DNA of 64,000 bases from Lautropia mirabilis (GTDB lineage Bacteria > Pseudomonadota > Gammaproteobacteria > Burkholderiales > Burkholderiaceae_B), in the NCBI GenBank assembly GCA_945876565.1, contig CAMCOS010000001.1, positions 1-64,000 on the forward strand, given 5' to 3'. Below are positions 60,489 through 64,000 of this stretch, piece by piece. The notes beneath the pieces are model-generated. The model was given only the letters and a program-made list of their open reading frames with translations. It was not told where the DNA came from and ran no database searches. How positions within the stretch are numbered: position 1 is the stretch's first letter; each line of letters opens with the position of its first letter. The position numbers were made by a program, and so were the translations under genes.

Positions 60489-61680
60489 GTTCAACATTGC
60501 GTTGAAATTTTTGCGGCAAGGATTTGCACAGACTTTGCTGATCCTGATTGGTATCGGCGTGGGTGTGGCAGTCATCGTCTTCATCGTGACACTCGTGACC
60601 GGTCTTCAGGCCAACATCGTTGATAGAACGCTTGGCACTCAGGCACACATTCGGGTCGAACCCTTTGAGGAAATCAATCGGCCTGCCACGGTGGTTGAGG
60701 GTGTTAAACATCTCGCACTCGAAGACAAACGCTCTCAACAACTGCGCTCGATCAACAACTGGCAAGAGATCATGGTGGCGCTAGAGAATCTGCCAGATGT
60801 CACGGCCGTATCGCCCGTGGTTTCCGGCCCAGCATTTGCGCGCCGCGGCTCTGCCACCCGATCGGTCTCGGTCATTGGCATCGACCCGGTCCGGTATGAG
60901 CGCATTATCTCGATTAGCGATGACATTGTTGACGGACAGTTTCGAGTGGGTGCTGGTGAGACGGTGATTGGTGCCAAGCTAGCGAGTGACCTCGGTGTGC
61001 GCGTGGGCAGCAAGCTTCGCCTAGAGGCCGGCAACAACCGAACGGCGGTGGTCACCATTACAGGCATCTTTGATTTGGGTGTTCGCGAGCTCGATTCACG
61101 GTTTGTGTATCTGGATCTGAAACAAGCCCAGGCGTTGCTTGGACTCTACGGTGGTGTGACTGTCATTGACTTAACGGTCAACGACATTTTTGATGCAAGT
61201 CGCATCTCGGATCAGATCGCCCGGCTAACGGCGCTTAAGTCAGAAAGCTGGATGCAAATCAATAGCCAACTCATGAATGCACTGAAGTCACAAAGCCTGT
61301 CGTCTAGTCTCATTAGTTTCTTTGTGGCTCTGTCGGTGGCATTTGGCATCGCCAGTGTGTTGGCCATCAGTGTGACCCAGCGAACGCGCGAGATCGGCAT
61401 CTTAAGAGCAATGGGCGCCCGCAAAGAACAGATGCTGCGCGTGTTCTTAATTCAGGGTGCCATATTGGGGTTGTTTGGCTCGTTTGCCGGTGCCGGCGTT
61501 GGCTGGGGCATGGTCTGGATCTTTAATGAGTTTGGGCCTCGACTGTTTGACATCAGCCCATCGGTTACCATTATTCCGGTGGCTGTCAGCATTGCAACCA
61601 TCACGGGCGTGATCGCCGCCATTGCGCCAGCCTGGCGTGCCTCGCGATTGGATCCTGTGGCAGCCATTCGCTATGTCTGA
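60478..61680 (+). CDS. FtsX/LolC-type ABC permease (DevC/MacB-like)
   Basis: The 400-residue protein has the four-helix FtsX layout: one N-terminal helix (about 19-40), a large periplasmic MacB_PCD domain with VVSGPAFARRGSATRSVSVI, and three C-terminal helices, the first of which is followed by SVTQRTREIGILRAMGARKE. The end [14 protein letters not shown] is typical. It works with the ATPase that overlaps its last 8 nt. Substrate unknown; lipids, peptides and macrolides are exported by relatives. Confidence 0.89.
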   Translation: MWIEFNIALKFLRQGFAQTLLILIGIGVGVAVIVFIVTLVTGLQANIVDRTLGTQAHIRVEPFEEINRPATVVEGVKHLALEDKRSQQLRSINNWQEIMVALENLPDVTAVSPVVSGPAFARRGSATRSVSVIGIDPVRYERIISISDDIVDGQFRVGAGETVIGAKLASDLGVRVGSKLRLEAGNNRTAVVTITGIFDLGVRELDSRFVYLDLKQAQALLGLYGGVTVIDLTVNDIFDASRISDQIARLTALKSESWMQINSQLMNALKSQSLSSSLISFFVALSVAFGIASVLAISVTQRTREIGILRAMGARKEQMLRVFLIQGAILGLFGSFAGAGVGWGMVWIFNEFGPRLFDISPSVTIIPVAVSIATITGVIAAIAPAWRASRLDPVAAIRYV

Positions 61681-62416
61681 AGCCGCTGACCACACTGTTT
61701 TGCGGCTTGAGGACTTACGCAAGTCCTACAACATCGGCTTGCCCACGGAGCTCGAGGTTTTGCATGGCTTAGACATGACCCTTCGTGCGCATGACTTCTG
61801 TGCGCTTGTTGGTCCCTCGGGATCAGGTAAAAGCACACTGCTCAATCTGATTGGCCTGCTTGATCAGCCCACCACGGGCGAACTCTATCTGCTTGACCAA
61901 GCCACGCGCGAGCTCGATGACGAAGGCCGAACCAAAATACGGCGAGAATCGATTGGTTTTGTGTTTCAGTTTCATCATTTGATTGAAGCCTTCAACGCAC
62001 TTGAAAATGTCTTGATGCCACTGATGGTCAAAGGTGGCAAGCCGAGCGAGGAACAAGCTGCCTGGGCCATGCACTTGCTCGATTCGGTTGGGCTTAAGGG
62101 GTTTGAACGCAAAAAACCCAGCCAGCTCTCGGGCGGTCAGCAGCAACGGGTGGCCATCGCCCGCGCACTAGCTAGCCGCCCGGCGCTGCTGCTCGCGGAC
62201 GAGCCCACTGGCAACCTCGATACGCAGACAGCTGCACATATCTTTGAATTGCTTCGACACTTCAATCGCGAGTTTGGTTGTGCGGTTCTGATCGTGACCC
62301 ACGACCCGCGCTTGTCTGAAACCTGTGATCGCACCATCACGCTAGTCGACGGGCGTTTCACGGGCGATGTGTGGCATAAGCAAAATCTCAATCAGTCTGA
62401 CAGCCAGCCGTTTTAG
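61673..62416 (+). CDS. ABC transporter ATP-binding protein (LolD/MacB-like)
   Basis: The 247-residue ATPase has all ABC motifs: Walker [10 protein letters not shown] (47-55), the signature [15 protein letters not shown] (about 152-166), Walker [13 protein letters not shown] (about 172-183) and a switch histidine in VTHDPRL. The TGNLD form places it in the LolD/MacB/FtsE branch that partners with FtsX-like permeases. It completes the three-gene exporter. Confidence 0.92.
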   Translation: MSEAADHTVLRLEDLRKSYNIGLPTELEVLHGLDMTLRAHDFCALVGPSGSGKSTLLNLIGLLDQPTTGELYLLDQATRELDDEGRTKIRRESIGFVFQFHHLIEAFNALENVLMPLMVKGGKPSEEQAAWAMHLLDSVGLKGFERKKPSQLSGGQQQRVAIARALASRPALLLADEPTGNLDTQTAAHIFELLRHFNREFGCAVLIVTHDPRLSETCDRTITLVDGRFTGDVWHKQNLNQSDSQPF

Positions 62417-62470
62417 GATCACTGGCAAAGCGTGTCAGGTACGTAGAGACCAGACGCCCTGTACGTTAAA

Positions 62471-63610
62471 TTAAAGACCGTCCGGGCGGTTGGTTGAATG
62501 CGGGAGAGGTTCACTGTGGTGATGAGAACCCGACTCAATCCGCCCCGCCGCTTGTTTATCAAGCTTCAGGTTATAAATCCATTCGCGCCAGATGGCGACC
62601 AACAAAGCCATCAACACAGGGCCGACAAACAGACCAACGAGGCCCATCGTTTTAACGCCCCCGATCAAGCCAAAAAACGTCGGCAAAAACGGCAGTTTGA
62701 CGGGACCACCAACAAGCCTCGGGCGCAATGTCTTGTCAACAATAAAAAGCTCTACGGAACCCCACACATACAGCCCCACACCGGCAACCACATCACCTGA
62801 CCCTATCAAATAAATGGAGACCAGGGTGTAGCAAAGTGGCGCGCCACCAGGCACCATGGCCATCACACCGGTGATCACACCCATGAGCACAGGAGAGGGA
62901 AATCCGACGACCCAGTAAGCAATTCCTAGAATGACACCCTCGCCAATCGCAATCAGACCCATGCCGGTTACGGTTGAGCTGACTGTGGCTGGCACTACCC
63001 TGGAAAAGTGCTGCCACCGATTCGGCAAAAGGCGTTCCCCCGCCAAATCGATCTGCTGCGCAAGCACGGAGCCATCCTTGTAGACGAAGAACAAGGCAAT
63101 CAACATAAACAGCACGGTCAATAAAGTGGAGGCGAGGGTTGCTGTGGTGTTAATGGCGACACGGTAGATATCGCCGATGTGCTGGCCACTGAACGCCTGG
63201 ACCCACTCCCCGAGGGCTTGTGGCTTACCGAGGTATGTATTCCAGTGCTGCGCAAGTGAGGGGCCCACGAACGGCAAGTCAATCACCCACTGAGGTGCCG
63301 CCATACCTTCACGATTGGCTAAAAACAACCACTCCCCGAACAGGACAGCCTCGGTCACCGCGTAATAAAGCGCAAATGACAATGGCACCACCAACACCAC
63401 CAACACCACGAGCAGTGCAATGGTTGCGCCCCAGACCGTGCTGCCGCCCACCGCTTGCACGAGCTTTTGATAGAGGGGCCAGCTGGCAAAGCCAATGATG
63501 AGCGCTGCGAGCACTGGCACCAAAAATCCGGCAAAAAAATACACCGCTGCTGCCAGCACCAGCAATAAAAGAACCCGCACCAATGGCGGTATGGTTAACG
63601 GGTTTTGCAT
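62471..63610 (-). CDS. AI-2E family (PerM-like) transporter
   Basis: The 379-residue membrane protein has the AI-2E/PerM pattern: an N-terminal helix pair (about 10-45, then 58-85), a cytoplasmic or periplasmic middle, and a group of C-terminal helices with IAIGEGVILGIAYWVVGFPS and LPTFFGLIGGVKTMGLVGLF. Family members have been linked to autoinducer-2 export or ion transport; neither can be assigned here. It is convergent with the ABC exporter genes. Confidence 0.88.
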   Translation of the reverse strand: MQNPLTIPPLVRVLLLLVLAAAVYFFAGFLVPVLAALIIGFASWPLYQKLVQAVGGSTVWGATIALLVVLVVLVVPLSFALYYAVTEAVLFGEWLFLANREGMAAPQWVIDLPFVGPSLAQHWNTYLGKPQALGEWVQAFSGQHIGDIYRVAINTTATLASTLLTVLFMLIALFFVYKDGSVLAQQIDLAGERLLPNRWQHFSRVVPATVSSTVTGMGLIAIGEGVILGIAYWVVGFPSPVLMGVITGVMAMVPGGAPLCYTLVSIYLIGSGDVVAGVGLYVWGSVELFIVDKTLRPRLVGGPVKLPFLPTFFGLIGGVKTMGLVGLFVGPVLMALLVAIWREWIYNLKLDKQAAGRIESGSHHHSEPLPHSTNRPDGL

Positions 63611-63693
63611 CAGTGGTTAGTCACCTTCTCAAGCAATCATTCAGCTAACGCATGGTAGCCGTTAAAGATTAAGACAGTGACTATTTTATGGAG

Positions 63694-64000
63694 CTACTGT
63701 TGCAGACGTTTTTCAAGTTCAGCCTTGGAGATCGCACCCGGCACACGGGAACCATCCGCAAAAAAGATGGCCGGTGTGCCTTGAACCTGCAGATCGCGGC
63801 CTAATTCAAGCAGCTTGTCTATAGGCACATCGCAAGTCATTTTCTCGGGCACCTTGCCTTTAAGCATCCAGGCATCCCAGGCTGCGTCGGGGTCAGCGGC
63901 ACACCAGACATTCTTGACTTTCTCAGTCGAGTCTTCTGACAGGATGGGCAGCATGTAGGTGTAAACCGTGAGGTTATCGATGCCTTCCATGCTGCGGCGC
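63694..64000 (-). CDS. dsbC: thiol:disulfide interchange protein DsbC, C-terminal part
   Basis: The frame enters from the right edge and ends at 63694. About 100 visible residues match the thioredoxin-like domain of DsbC: DNLTVYTYMLPILSEDSTEK, then NVWCAADPDAAWDAWMLKGK, the GTPAIFFADGSRVPGA cis-proline loop and an AELEKRLQQ end. The CxxC active site and dimerisation domain lie beyond the window. DsbC reshuffles wrong disulfides in the periplasm. The next gene upstream is not visible. Confidence 0.88.
   Translation of the reverse strand, partial: RRSMEGIDNLTVYTYMLPILSEDSTEKVKNVWCAADPDAAWDAWMLKGKVPEKMTCDVPIDKLLELGRDLQVQGTPAIFFADGSRVPGAISKAELEKRLQQ

Noticed and set aside
59880-60584. 234-residue minus-strand open frame across the adaptor and permease genes
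   Set aside because: It lies antisense to two conserved genes and has no motif of its own.
1-64000. CRISPR arrays, rRNA genes, insertion sequences
   Set aside because: No regularly spaced repeats, rRNA-like sequence or transposase genes were found on reading the window.

Overview
The window looks like a chromosomal segment of a betaproteobacterium, most likely Burkholderiales and plausibly the Alcaligenaceae. That is an inference from gene content: several TRAP/TAXI transport systems, an aaeXAB-like efflux operon with a NodT lipoprotein, amtB under a sigma-54 promoter, a Thermus/Rickettsia-type isocitrate dehydrogenase, and glpK/glpD. No rRNA, intact tRNA, CRISPR array or intact insertion sequence was seen.

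Bases 1 to about 12,100 form an accessory island of defence and addiction genes, several of them decayed. In order it holds: an excisionase-like HTH gene; a DUF4160/DUF2442-HTH pair with a promoter placed for leaderless translation; a ParD antitoxin fused to a second ribbon-helix-helix-like segment with no toxin beside it; an XRE-type regulator; a complete MazEF module flanked by related terminator repeats, one of them next to a degenerate tRNA 3' end; a broken DUF262 gene; a WYL regulator; a complete type I Wadjet system (jetA-jetB-jetC-jetD); and a PIN-domain pseudogene.

Bases 12,180 to 23,000 hold a CPA1 sodium/proton antiporter with a C-terminal cyclic-nucleotide-binding-like domain, a four-gene aromatic-acid-type efflux operon (DUF1656, HlyD, NodT, FUSC), a class A acid phosphatase, a PhzF protein, a D-2-hydroxyacid dehydrogenase and a DUF2061 protein. 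Bases 23,000 to 33,500 hold amtB with a good sigma-54 promoter and two NtrC-like sites, a TAXI-type TRAP transporter (binding protein plus fused permease), a LysR regulator divergent from isocitrate dehydrogenase, and divergent glpK and glpD.

Bases 33,500 to 44,300 are mostly single genes: rhodanese, LysE exporter, metallophosphoesterase, LysR/DoxX/dioxygenase, cupin, GNAT, Crp/Fnr regulator, a truncated carbonic anhydrase, DUF3750, cytochrome b561, haloacid dehalogenase, a glutathione transferase and a YeeE transporter. Bases 44,300 to 50,300 hold a MoxR/DUF58/VWA cluster that includes an HtrA-like protease and a divergent VWA paralogue, followed by a DUF6279 lipoprotein.

Bases 50,400 to 64,000 hold a DctQM permease convergent with its probable DctP, an MBL-fold hydrolase, a second TAXI TRAP system with an FMN-dependent hydroxyacid dehydrogenase, a DevBCA/MacAB-like exporter, an AI-2E family protein and the C-terminal part of DsbC. 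The most notable system, Wadjet, is already known. The less explained material is the small-gene and relic zone beside it, the ParD fusion, and the face-to-face promoters between the WYL gene and jetA.
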